Origin: Prostheceraeus crozeri
Lineage: Eukaryota; Platyhelminthes; Polycladida; Euryleptidae
Assembly (NCBI GenBank): GCA_907163375.1
Contig: CAJQUW010010359.1
Location: 372,001-436,000 of the forward strand
Length of the DNA: 64,000 nt
Direction of reading: 5' to 3'
The stretch's first letter is position 1; each line of letters starts with the position of its first letter. A program made the translations under genes and the position numbers. Below the pieces are notes generated by a model that was not told where the DNA came from, did not search any database, and worked only from the letters and a program-made list of their open reading frames with translations. This document shows positions 47,076 to 58,749 of the stretch, in pieces.

Positions 47076-47115
47076 ACCCCTACGCGTTTCGAGCGTTCGC
47101 TCTTCCTCAGGGGGT
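47076..47115 (-). ncRNA. Hammerhead-ribozyme-like motif, minus arm
   Basis: On the minus strand the order is ACCCC (stem I), CTGAGGA core, GAGC-GAAC-GCTC (stem II hairpin), GAAA core, CGCG minimal stem III, TA at the cleavage position, and GGGGT closing stem I. One extra A separates the CTGAGGA core from stem II, so activity is uncertain. Hammerhead motifs with very short stem III are known from Penelope-like element terminal repeats. Confidence 0.65.
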
Positions 47116-47187
47116 AATTCGCTAAAACCAACTGATCTGGCCGCTCATGTAGGCTGCTTATATACACTGCTATCGGTTGAGAGATGT

Positions 47188-49161
47188 TTAAAATACCGTC
47201 AACTCTTTTCTTCGATTGATTTTTGGAATCAACTGTTTAATGTAACGAGCTTCAGTCAGTCTAGTGTCCAATGCATCTTTGCACTTATCAAGAATTTCAA
47301 GGTCAAAATCAGTCAAACATTTTGGTCTACATTTCAGACAATGTTCTGCCATAGCACTCGAATCAACATTACCTTTATCTACAGCACGCTTGTGTTCATT
47401 AAAACAATGCTTAAAAGGACGCGAGGTTTGACCAATATAGAAATCTTTACAATGATGGCATGTAAATTTGTATACCAAAAACCGATCTGCACACTTCATC
47501 TTATTAGGCAAACTCTCACAAACAGGGCAACTTTCGTGTTTTTCTACTTTTTGTTTGAATTCAAGGCATTATATAAAGTTTTATTAGGGGAGCTAACAAG
47601 ATTTATCGGTAACTCATATTTTTTAATTAATTTGCGGATATCACGATCAGTTTTATCGTTAACAAATCCGAGTTTTAAATGCGTACTGTTTTTACGTATT
47701 TCCTTGCATCTTTTATTACTTTTCTTATGTTTTCGTTTCATTGAAAATCCATTTTTGCTTAATTTAGTTTCAAGTTTAGTAAAAGCTACTTTGCAATCAG
47801 CTTCGTTGCTACATCTTCTCTTTCCGTAGTTGATGCTATTATTTACGTAATTGTTTTTGATATGGTTAGGCACGTAACTATCGCTGCGCAGTGAAATACC
47901 CGAATGTATTTCTTTCTCAAACCATTTATAATTCATACTGCCTTCTTTCACTGTGATGCTCATGTCCAAGAAATTAAGTGTAAGGTTTTTTGGAACTTCC
48001 AGAGTAAATTCAATATTCTCATCGATGCCATTAAAAGTTCTTAATATTACATCAAAGTCGAAGTCTTTGTCAAAGGGACGCATAATTACGTCATCAATGT
48101 ATCGAGCATAAATGCTTGGAGATATAATGTGCTGTGATTTCAAAATTTGCAGAGCTTTACTTTCAATACTATTCATAAACAAAACCGCAAAAGGCGGACT
48201 AAAATGGGCTTCCATAGGACCATAGCCTTTAATTTGAAGGTAATTTTTGCCATTATATTCGATCTCGTTTAAAACATACAAACTTGAGCATTTTTTCAAT
48301 TGATTCTAAATCAATGCCAAAGTTATTTTTTTTGTTCCAATTTTCCTTCGTAAACTCTATGACTGCCACAATAGCATCCATGATCGGTATACTTGGTATA
48401 GGTTTTTCACATCTAAGGATATATAATGAATTTTCAGTTGGGAAGTTATTGCTGTTTAACCGCTCAATAAGATTTTCAGTATTTGTGATGTGTGAAGGGA
48501 CTAAGGTCATAAGTTGAGACACGATTTTGCTCAATAACCAGTCTACTTTTTTCCGTGGGATTATTTATGCACGAGGCGATCGGCCGCAAAGGATAGACTC
48601 CGTTATTCGCCATTTTATGATCTTTCAACGTAGTCCTAAAAGTGGCTGGTTCTGTCCACAACTTAGTAATTTCTCGATTTCTTGTTTTTTTTTATTATTT
48701 TTGCAAACTGATCTAATAATTACATTAGCCTGGTTTCTAACTTTGCGATGCTAGACTTTTTTAGCTTTTTGTAGGTATTTTCATCATCAATATCGGTGCT
48801 TTTTGTCAACGTTTCTCTTTCAATGACTTGTAGTCTGTTAGTCTTATCTGTAGGAACCACAGTAAGGTCATTTTGTTCTAGAAACTTACGAGAAACAATT
48901 ATATCTTTTTGAATTTGCTTGTTTTGCTGTTTCTGAGACTGTATTAGCTTCATCACCTCAGCACGAAAAAGCTAGATTAGTTTCTGGTTTTTCGTTCATT
49001 CTAGGAGGCAAATTAACTTTATTCTTACTAAATGGAACACTTATGTTCCCCTCATCCGAGCAATCATTTTCAAACACTGTACTGTATCTCCATCTCATAA
49101 GTTAGCTTATCTAACTCTTTTTCAACATCACTAACAAAGTGTTTGTTAACATTATGAGGCA
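47188..49161 (-). pseudogene. PLE 1 reverse transcriptase + GIY-YIG nuclease, minus arm
   Basis: The coding order is: N-terminally truncated linker (NLPPRMNE in the plus arm, decayed here), template-binding segments, SIPIMDAIVAVIEF after the damaged motif-A region, FSPPFAVLFMNSIESKAL, and the catalytic YARYIDDVIM. After a break following NALNSNKK comes the GIY-YIG nuclease with FTCHHCKDFYIGQTSRPF and the EARYIKQLIP end. Multiple frameshifts and stops lie between 48250 and 49161, more than in the plus arm. The antisense 162-codon frame (47341-47829) is a shadow. Confidence 0.88.
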
Positions 49162-49170
49162 AATTCAGAG

Positions 49171-51156
49171 TGCCTCATAATGTTAACAAACACTTTGTTA
49201 GTGATGTTGAAAAAGAGTTAGATAAGCTTACTTATCGTATGAGATGGAGTACAGTGTTTGAAAATGATTGCTCGGATGAGGGGAACATAAGTGTTCCATT
49301 TAGTAAGAATAAAGTTAATTTGCCTCCTAGAATGAACGAAAACCAAGAAACTAATCTACAGCTTTTTCGTGCTGAGGTGATGAAGCTAATACAGTCTCAG
49401 AAACAGCAAAACAAGCAAATTCAAAAAGATATAATTGTTTCTCGTAAGTTTCTAGAACAAAATGACCTTACTGTGGTTCCTACAGATAAGACTAACAGAC
49501 TACAAGTCATTGAAAGAGAAACGTTGACAAAAAGCACCGAAGAGATATTGAATGATGAAAATACCTACAAAAAGCTAAAAAAGTCTAGCATCGCAAAGTT
49601 AGAAACCCAGGCTAATGTAATTATTAGATCAGTTTGCAAAAATAATCTAAAAAAACAAGAAATCGAGAAATTACTAAGTTGTGGTACAGAACCAGCCACT
49701 TTTAGGACTACGTTGAAAGATCATAAAATGGCGAATAACGGAGTCTATCCTTTGCGGCCGATCGCCTCGTGCATAAATAATCCCACGGAAAAAGTAGACT
49801 GGTTATTGAGCAAAATCGTGTCTCAACTTATGACCTTAGTCCCTTCACACATCACAAATACTGAAAATCTTATTGAGCGGTTAAACAGCAATAACTTCCC
49901 AATAACTGAAAATTCAACTTTTATATCCTTAGATGTGAAAAACCTATACCCAAGTATACCGATCATGGATGCTATTGTGGCAGTCATAGAGTTTACGAAG
50001 GAAAATTGGAACAAAATAAATAACTTTGGCATTGATTTAGAATCAATTGAAAAATGCTCAAGTTTGTATGTTTTAACTACGAGATCGAATATAATGGCAA
50101 AAATTACCTTCAAATTAAAGGCTGTCCTATGGGAGCCCATTTTAGTCCGCCTTTTGCGGTTTTGTTTATGAATAGTATTGAAAGTAAAGCTCTGCAAATT
50201 TTGAAATCACAGCACATTATATCTCCAAGCATTTATGCTCGATACATTGATGACGTAATTATGCGTCCCTTTGACAAAGACTTCGACTTTGATGTAATAT
50301 TAAGAACTTTTAATGGCATCGATGAGAATATTGAATTTACTCTGGAAGTTCCAAAAAACCTTACACTTAATTTCTTGGACATAAGCATCACAGTGAAAGA
50401 AGGCAGTATGAATTATAAATGGTTTGAGAAAGAAATATATTCGGGTATTTCACTGCGCAGCGATAGTTACGTGCCTAACCATATCAAAAACAATTACGTA
50501 AATAATAGCATCAACTACGGAAAGAGAAGATGTAGCAACGAAGCTGATTGCAAGGTAGCTTTTAATAAACTTGAAACTAAATTAAGCAAAAATGGATTTT
50601 CAATGAAACGAAAACATAAGAAAAGTAATAAAAGATGCAAGGAAATACGTAAAAACAGTACGCATTTAAAACTCGGATTTGTTAACGATAAAACTGATCG
50701 TGATATCCGCAAATTAATTAAAAAATATGAGTTACCGATAAATCTTGTTAGCTCCCCTAATAAAACTTTATATAATGCCTTGAATTCAAACAAAAAGTAG
50801 AAAAACACGAAAGTTGCCCTGTTTGTGAGAGTTTGCCTAATAAGATGAAGTGTACAGATCGTTTTTTGGTATACAAATTTACATGCCATCATTGTAAAGA
50901 TTTCTATATTGGTCAAACCTCGCGTCCTTTTAAGCATCGTTTTAATGAACACAAGCGTGCTGTAGATAAAGGTAATGTTGATTCGAGTGCTATGGCAGAA
51001 CATTGTCTGAAATGTAGACCAAAACGTTTGACTGATTTTGACCTTGAAATTCTTGATAAGTGCAAAGATGCATTGGACACTAGACTGACTGAAGCTCGTT
51101 ACATTAAACAGTTGATTCCAAAAATCAATCGAAGAAAAGAGTTGACGGTATTTTAA
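49171..51156 (+). pseudogene. PLE 1 reverse transcriptase + GIY-YIG nuclease, plus arm
   Basis: The frame is open from the dimer centre at 49171, so the N-terminal part of the protein (about 190 residues relative to PLE 2) is absent. Motif A reads ISLDVKNLYPSIP with its Asp intact. A one-base loss near 50055 shifts the frame to KFVCFNYEIEYNGKNY, and then come GCPMGAHFSPPFA and RYIDDV, the catalytic pair. The frame stops after NALNSNKK at 50798; a -1 shift there leads into VEKHESCPVCES and the nuclease, with FYIGQTSRPFKHRFNEH and EARYIKQL. It ends at 51156. A PLE copies its RNA onto nicked DNA; this copy is defective. Confidence 0.9.
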
Positions 51157-51227
51157 ACTCTCTCAACCGATAGCAGTGTATATAAGCAGCCTACATGAGC
51201 GGCCAGATCAGTTGGTTTTAGCGAATT

Positions 51228-51267
51228 ACCCCCTGAGGAAGAGCGAACGCTCGAAACGCGTAGGGGT
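51228..51267 (+). ncRNA. Hammerhead-ribozyme-like motif, plus arm
   Basis: This is the same 40-base arrangement as at 47076-47115: stem I ACCCC/GGGGT, core CTGAGGA, hairpin GAGCGAACGCTC, core GAAA, CGCG, then TA. Both arms keep it without a visible difference. It lies 71 bases after the nuclease stop codon, in the terminal repeat region. Confidence 0.65.
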
Positions 51268-51397
51268 TGTACATATCTTTTAATTAATTATTTTAATCTG
51301 GTCAATAAATTTCAAGGAGAGACGAAAGCTGTTTTTAAGCATCAACTCAAGTATGAAGAACCTCCTGTTGGCGATCATCCTGTATAATTTGAAGACA

Positions 51398-52231
51398 CAC
51401 CTTTTAACATTTTGGATTTGTTTTACACTTCATGTAGACACGTTTTTTGCATATATAGTTTGTTCTTCTTTTTACCTGGTGAAGGATCGCGGGGTTTTGG
51501 TATTCTCATGAGATCGAAGAACATTTTTTCTTTTTTTGTACGGTGTGTCTTTGTTGTTTACATTTTGAGAACGTCATTGAAATAAGCATTATCCTCCAAA
51601 GATATCTTAGGAGATTGATGCAACTATGTAGCCTCAGGTGGAAGTTTTTTTTCAGCAAGTCTAAATAAAAAATTGCAAAATACACTTACCATTGGTAAAG
51701 CAGGCCTACATCGAGCGATGATTTTGATTGTAGTATACATAGTTTTCATTTTCGTCGTTTGTTCGCGAACTGCGAGCGTCGTTTAATCAGCGCAATTTTG
51801 TGGACAAATGGATGGATACTGCAAGTGGCTGATTCAACTACGTGTTGAGAATATGCTGACTGAATAAGAAATGTTATGTCTGAATGCCACGATGAATCCA
51901 ATCATAATCTAGGTTGCGTAAGTGACAGTCACCTAATTTCATTGAATGACCATCACGAATCACTGATAGTTGCGCAAGCTCGTGTACACAATTGCTTTCT
52001 TATTTCATTCATACAATTACTATCATGAAGATCTGGAACGCTTGTTAATTGTAGTTATCCATGTCATAGGCTTTTTCTGTAAACATCTAGAACAGCGATT
52101 TCTTCTGAATTACAGGCAGGTGTTGCAGTTATTCTTGAGAAACGTCGTATATAGAAAATGTCAAGTCCGGAGGCACCGGAGTAAAATTTTAAGAGCGTCT
52201 GACGCCCTTCTGTCGTGGATCTATTGTGGTT
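51398..52231. other. No gene recognised
   Basis: This is spacer between two PLE loci. The 102-codon frame at 51970-52278 runs into the PLE 2 terminal sequence and shows no domain. Confidence 0.5.
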
Positions 52232-52433
52232 CATCAGATGATGAGGATGCGAAAGCAAAAATACGGCACTCCCTTTAATAATGGCTTTAATAAAAATGAG
52301 TTGCTAAAAATATTTACACGGCGAACGTTTCGCGACGCAGTCGCTGCCTCAGTGCACTAAAAAGAAGGTAAAAGCAGTCAGAGTGCGTGGTTTATATATC
52401 AGGGTGATAATACCGTAGACAGAGCATCTCTCA

Positions 52434-52856
52434 GCCAACCAGCTCGTCTTTGCGATTCAACTGTGGTCTCCTATTTCTGATGTAGCGAGCTTCAGCCAGA
52501 CGATTTTCAAGAGGCGAACTATGCTTGGCAATGATATTGATTGTGAAATCGAAAATGTCAAGGTTACTGTCGTGGCGATTTATCGAATGTTCGGAGAGGG
52601 CACTAGCATTGTTCTGCAAGCGCAAGCTACGTTCATGCTCCTCGAAACGAATTTTGAAAGGCCTATTAGTTTGCCCAATGTAACTTTTCCTACAATGTTT
52701 ACAAACAAGTTCGTAAACCACAAAGCGCACATCGCAGGGATAAGGGTTGTCGAGAAGATTACAGAGATTACAGTTTACATGTTTTTTAGCAGATTTTTTA
52801 GAAAAGCATTGGCTGGTGGTTTTATTAGGTTTGCTTATCAAGGTTACAGACAGTTT
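52434..52856 (-). pseudogene. PLE 2 GIY-YIG nuclease, inverted fragment
   Basis: The minus-strand frame reads VNCNLCNLLDNPYPCDVRFV, then the GIY-YIG core KSYIGQTNRPFKIRFEEHER and LAEARYIRNRRPQLNRKDEL. It matches the C-terminus of the plus copy with only a few substitutions (for example INRHDS against INDHDS). It stops abruptly at the junction near 52856, where the plus copy begins. Confidence 0.92.
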
Positions 52857-55434
52857 TTGAAGAAGGTCAAGGCGCAGTGCGATGGTCTGTTTCTCAAAAC
52901 CTGTCTTGAACAAGGAATTGTTCCGAAGTTCATCTCAAACTGGTTTTCTGCGATTCCTGAAGTCCACACCAATGAAGCAGCCGTGAATAGGAAGTTGAAG
53001 TCAATGAAGAAGGAGCTCATCAGAAGCTGCATCTACAACACGCAAGAGAAGATCTCCGATCTGGAACGGAAGTGCGGATACGAATATCTCAATGTGTCTC
53101 GACGATGTTCTCCTGCAACGGTGGTTACCCTCCTGGACATGGTGGAGAAGATGTTGAACAATGAAGAAACGCTGACATTTGACCGTCATTCACGGAAGTG
53201 GAGTGCCTTGACTGGTTTTCCGTATCCTGTATTACCTGTGTCCTACCATTTTGATCACCAGCCGCATTTTCCTTTTCCTCACCTGGATGAGTTTTGGTAC
53301 CGTAGATATGGGTTTCTCTCGGGTGACCAGCTCGTCTCTAGTCCTTATGTGCATCGTGTCACAGTACATTGTGATATACCCTTGCCTGCAAGCGCCCAAA
53401 ATGTTTTAGACAAAGGACCCAAGTTCAGAATTCCTCCGCGTTTGAATGAAGAATTCATTGATCAAGTCAAATTAGACCTTGACGTCCTTACAAATAAGCT
53501 GCGTTGGAATGCGCGTCAGATTGATAGCAATTTGACCTCTAACATACATGTACCATTTCATCGCAATCGTGTTCCTTTGCCGCCTTCTATGTCTAGTGAA
53601 GAAGAGATGAATTTGAATCTTTTCAAATATGAAGCACTCGATGTCATCACTAAGGAGATTAAATTCACTAAAAGAAACCAAAATTATAAAAATATCAATA
53701 AGTCTCTTCACGACACGAAGCGTTTTTTAAATCAAAATAATCTAGTTGCTGTAGCATCTGATAAAACAAATCGTTTTGTTGTCACTGATAAGGCCAATTA
53801 TGAAGAAAGTACCCGTAGCTTACTGCTTGATAAAAATAATTACCGTCTTGTTGATAACAGCAAATGTAAACACATCGAAACTCAAGCAAATAAAATTATT
53901 GATAGTTTTTGTAAAAATAATTTCACACGAAATCAAATTGAAAGGCTAAAATCTTGCGACACTCGACCCGCTACTTTCAAAACTCTTATTAAAGATCACA
54001 AAGAGCCTGGCAACAATGGCTACCCTTTGAGGCCTATCGCTTCAACCATCAATAGCCCTACCCAAAAAGTTGACTGGCTAGTTACCCAAGTCTTAAATCA
54101 GCTAGCTAGATTGGTTCCATCATACCTTCCCAATAGTGAATCTCTCATGAGTGCTTTAGATAATTCCAATTTCGATGATTTACTAAATAAAAATTCATCT
54201 CGCTTGATGTCAAAAACCTATAGCCCCGGCATCCCCATCGATTTTGGAATCAGCTGTGTTCAAAAGTTTGCTGAACAAAATTGGGACAAAATTGACAATT
54301 TAGGCTTGACCATAGACAATTTGTTGAAAGGGCTTTCTTTCATTGCTTACAACTACGAAATAGAATTCGATAATCAAACCTACTTACAGACCCGTGGTTG
54401 TGCTATGGGTTCTCATTATGGCCCACCATTTGCCATTATTTCCATTCACTTTATTGAAACTGAGGCCTTAAGTAGACTGGAAAAGATCAATATCCGACCC
54501 ACGATTTTTCTGCGCTATATCGATGACATTTGCATGGGTCCTTTTGAACATGATGATGACATTTTTCATAGTATTTCAACTACATTCAATTCCGTGAACG
54601 ACGGCATACAGTTTACCATAGAAATTCCTGACAACGAGAGTACCTTGAAATTTTTTAGACATCTCAATAAAAATCGTCGATGAGCAGATTTCATACGAAT
54701 GGTATTCTAAGCCTAATCATTCTGAGATAACTTTGCAAAGAGACAGTTGGCTTCCTCAGCATGTTAAGGATAATTACATCCGCAGTATGAATAATCCCAT
54801 CGAAAGTAGATGCTCATCATCTACTATCAAAAATAAGGCTAAGGAAAAATTTCATAATAGACTACGCAAAAACAATTATAAAACTCGCGATTTTGATAAA
54901 AGTAAAAGCGTAACTCGTAAAAGCAATGGTGAGAATAATGTTAGGCTTTCTCTTAGTTTTATTAATGATAGTTGCAATAGAAAAATCAATAATTTAATAA
55001 GAAAATACAAACTGCCTGTAACCTTGATAAGCAAACCTAATAAAACCACTAGCCAATACTTTTCTAAAAAATCTGCTAAAAAACATGTAAACTGTAATCT
55101 CTGTAATCTTCTCGACAACCCTTATCCCTGCGATGTGCGCTTTGTGGTTTACGAACTTGTTTGTAAACATTGTAGGAAAAGTTACATTGGGCAAACTAAT
55201 AGGCCTTTCAAAATTCGTTTCGAGGAGCATGAACGTAGCTTGCGCTTGCAGAACAATGCTAGTGCCCTCTCCGAACATTCGATAAATGACCACGACAGTA
55301 ACCTTGACATTTTCGATTTCACAATCAATATCATTGCCAAGCATAGTTCGCCTCTTGAAAATCGTCTGGCTGAAGCTCGCTACGTCAGAAATAGGAGACC
55401 ACAGTTGAATCGCAAAGACGAGCTGGTTGGCTGA
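52857..55434 (+). pseudogene. PLE 2 reverse transcriptase + GIY-YIG nuclease
   Basis: The N-terminal region (HFDHQPHFPF ... FRIPPRLNEEF) and fingers (DKTNRFVVTDKANYEES, PLRPIASTINSPTQKVDWL) are open. Around motif A the frame reads SRLMSKTYSPGIPI; the expected LDVKNLYPGIP sits in the next frame between two compensating indels (about 54196-54235), so the catalytic Asp is lost. GCAMGSHYGPPFA and RYIDDI follow. An extra T in a run near 54650 shifts the frame; FLDISIKIVDEQISYEWYS continues it. The C-terminal nuclease has KSYIGQTNRPFKIRF, EEHER and LAEARY, ending at 55434. Overall about 860 codons; two damage sites make it inactive. Confidence 0.9.
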
Positions 55435-55669
55435 GAGATGCTCTGTCTACGGTATTATCACCCTGATATATAAACCACGCACTCTGACTGCTTTTACCTT
55501 CTTTTTAGTGCACTGAGGCAGCGACTGCGTCGCGAAACGTTCGCCGTGTAAATATTTTTAGCAACTCATTTTTATTAAAGCCATTATTAAAGGGAGTGCC
55601 GTATTTTTGCTTTCGCATCCTCATCATGAGCACCCTCCCGTATGAGGCTATCAACTATCATCAGATGAT

Positions 55670-58600
55670 ATTTATGCATCTGTGCATGTACACTACAATA
55701 GACTCCTCTTTATAGAAATCAGGTTTGATTCAATTCAGCCTCCCAGATGCAGTGAATTCGAACTTTTGAGACAGTGAATGATTGAGATTACTGTTGACTG
55801 ATTGATTGACTGTTCACTGTTGAGTGTGTGAAGTGAACGAACGGGATATTCCAGCTGCAACCATTGAGCTGAACTGAACAAAGAATTTGCCGGTCATGAA
55901 CTGATGAACGAGCTAAACTGAAGGTTCTTCAATTCTTACTATTTCTATCAATATACAGACTTCTCATGCATTGCATTGACAGTGCTTTCCCTGTACCTAC
56001 AATTCCGCATATTTTGTAGTTAAACACTGAAATTCCAATTTTTGGATTCAAATGTGTGATTGTATGTAGGTAATACTGCAGATCTTTCAGGCATCGTAGA
56101 TTTTTGTCGATCCCTCTGATTTTGACATATCTTCAAGTACATAAATTAATAAATGAGTACACCTAGCTATGGTGAGAGTAAATTATTCGGAATCAAAATT
56201 TCACTTTCGCCACATCGGGTACCTCGAAAAAAATTTGTCAGTTTGAAAGATTGAATTTTTGAAGGGAAGTTGTACGAAGGCACCTGTATCAAAAGTGGAA
56301 GAGAACACAAGCAACAGACATCATCAATTGGAAACCATAAACAACAACAGCAGACAGCATTTAATACTATTTGCCCAAAGAAAGGAGGCCCCTCGCCTTT
56401 TTTTAATCTCACACTGGAACGAATAACTGTTTAAAGGTCTCCTTCAGTGACTTTTCCTAACTTTGTGTTGGCTTTCTCTGAGTGGTAGCTGTCTTTTTCT
56501 AGACTCAATATTTTAGCCACAGGAGCCATATGAAAAAAATTACGACCACCTTTTTTCGACATTTTGGATTTTCACCTGTACTGATTAGAATTTTGACTTT
56601 TGAGTTGATTTGCAACTTCTGTAGTTTGCCCGTTCAGGAAATATGTTCGAGTAATTAAGTTAATTGATACTCAAATACTTTTCACCTCGTTGTGATCACT
56701 AACATTACATATGTTTTATACACACTACTCATAAACACATAGTCATAATTCATAGCTGAGCGAATTACACAAACTTCTCTAGTATTCACCGATGTTGCTC
56801 TGAAAGATTTAGTAATATACAGTTCAAATGAGAACACGAGGCCGTGTGTTGACGCGGAAATGGTGTTAATCACACGAAAAATACTTAATAACTTGGAATG
56901 TGAGACAAGGACAGTAACATGGACGGTAAGTGGACAGCAATCAATACTATTTCCATGTCAACCCCAGGCCAATTACAAACTGCTTCTGGACCAAAGACCT
57001 TTAATTTTATAAAGGACTAGATAGGAATTATGCGTTTTTTACCTTGTGTGCAACGAAGCCAGCAAAAATCAGCTGACATTGCATGAATTTGAAAACATTT
57101 GTAAGTAAGCAACGAATATTCCTTTTCATTGCCTTTTTTTACTAATACAGAACTAAAGCGCATTTTAATAATAAATCAAGAAATTGTTATATATGTCTGA
57201 AAATTGCAACAATTAATAGTCTAACATTCTACTTTTTCAGATGTTTTGCAAAACTGAGTTGAAAATAAGAGTACAGCTAATACAATTATTTCAATTAGAC
57301 TTTATTGCATTATTTTATTTCAGTTGATTATTAGATCTGAAGAGCACATGTTATATAGGAATAATATAAATGAAAATCAATTGTTTCATTTTTATATGAA
57401 AGCTGATTAAAGTTCACTTACAATTCACCAACTATATGACTGAATGACTTTTCTGAACTGAAAAATGAACCGCGTCTTTACTTGTGATCATGCAGTTAGA
57501 TTGTTTCCTTGTATTATGTACGGGCCTGGCTATGGTTGTACATGTATATTGTTGCTGTGCCCAGAAGCTTGACAATAATCCAACGTATATATGACTTTTG
57601 TGGTAAGAAATTACATGATGCAACAGAAAAAATAGATATGAGCTATCACAAAATTTGATATAAAATATAAAAAATAAAATGCAAATAAAAACAAACAACA
57701 CATACTACGTATGCTATACAATGCACATTGATAACATATTTGAGATTGACAGACATGCGATGATCGATTCCAGTCGACCCTAAAATGCCCTCTGTTAGCT
57801 ATTTGCATAGATCCAGATTGTAGTTTCAGCCTGGTGAATAACTCGAAGAGTCCTGTTGTTGACATGGGTGAGACTTATTAATAGCCATTTCCTCAGTGTA
57901 ATATTCGGATTCTCACTGAAATTGTTAATACCGGTAATCATGAATTCTACAGAGGGAGTTGAGTGTTTATCAATTGATGCCCCGTCGGTCTTCATGTGAA
58001 TATTTTTTCTTTCATTTGGGGTGAAAGTACTGCATTAAATTGCTGTATTACCCCTCTTTTCTCAGCAATTTTTTCAGAGAAACTACTGAATGAATATCCT
58101 TGAAACTTACAATATAATATCAGTGAATTATGCTTTATATTATATGTCATTTCTAAGGCTTTTTGTCGCATCGCACATCGCACAGTAGACAAAACAGCAA
58201 TTTCGCACCATTGCCGTAATGCTTTTTTTACCACGAGAAGGACCGTACGAAAGGGGGTTCAAATTTAGGTATCTATTTCTCATCTAGCTTTTTTAAACAA
58301 TTAAATATCTTTGTTCTGGACGCACAGGTCAGGAGCAATCACTTGAATGGCCAGAGCCTCTATGAAGCAAAACACACTTCTGACATCAGATCTACACATA
58401 ATCTTAAAACGCTCTCTGACACCTGAGAGGTCACATCCGTTAGCAAGCAAATGGCGAGCAATAGAGCTCTCGGGCAAAGAAACGAGTGCAACTTTTGCTG
58501 AGATATGGTCGGTGTCTCAGTTGAAGGTCTCATGGTTGTTCGCACTTGAGACAAGGATCGTGGAGTTTGTCTCACAGGCTTCTCTCAGGACCGTTCACAC

Positions 58601-58749
58601 TATCTCTCAGCAAACGTGGTGAGCCTCCCCCTGGTTGCCCCACAAAAACGACAACAGATGAAGTTAGTGGGTCGCAGGCATGTCTCAGGACTGTTCAGAC
58701 TACGTGGAGTAAGTCGCACTACAATTTTTGATTGACGTTTGAAATCGAT
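55670..58749. other. No gene recognised
   Basis: This is a 3-kb stretch. A GATTGATTGACTGTTGACTG-like simple repeat lies at 55780-55830. TGAGAC/CTCAGG words recur at 58400-58700 and may be a decayed inverted-repeat element. Short frames (56167-56412, 57432-58234 minus) have no domain. If GATM has a first exon in this window it could be here, but none was identified. Confidence 0.5.

Larger units (their letters stand above)
46990..51385. mobile_element. Penelope-like element 1, inverted 5'-to-5' dimer
   Basis: Two PLE copies, about 2.17 and 2.19 kb, face away from each other around a 9-base centre (49162-49170). The minus-strand arm is 46988-49161 and the plus-strand arm 49171-51355. The arms look about 98-99% identical. 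The plus arm has 30 extra bases (51356-51385) before the flank. The whole unit is bounded by a 12-bp duplication, AATTTGAAGACA, at 46978-46989 and 51386-51397. Each arm codes for a PLE reverse transcriptase lacking its N-terminal region, plus a GIY-YIG nuclease, and ends with a hammerhead-like motif. Confidence 0.9.
52243..55658. mobile_element. Penelope-like element 2, full copy with inverted 5' fragment
   Basis: A long plus-strand copy (52857-55627) is preceded by an inverted copy of its last ~600 bases (52243-52856). Here too the orientation is 5'-to-5', and the plus copy ends with a ~30-base tail (55628-55658) absent from the inverted arm. An 11-bp duplication, CATCAGATGAT, flanks the unit at 52232-52242 and 55659-55669. 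The terminal sequence has a GCGAC/GTCGC hairpin followed by GAAACG, which is hammerhead-like but degenerate. The family differs clearly from PLE 1. Confidence 0.88.

Noticed and set aside
47341-47829. 162-codon frame, repeated on the other strand at 50515-51003
   Set aside because: Both are antisense shadows of the PLE 1 nuclease and connector; they are conserved only because the arms are copies.
54640-54665. Programmed frameshift at the T-run in PLE 2
   Set aside because: The required change is +1 and the run is a simple homopolymer; a one-base insertion or sequencing error is more likely, especially as motif A is also damaged.
52521-54683. A single 720-codon plus-strand protein
   Set aside because: The first ~112 codons are antisense to the inverted GIY-YIG fragment of PLE 2; the real element frame begins only at the junction near 52857.
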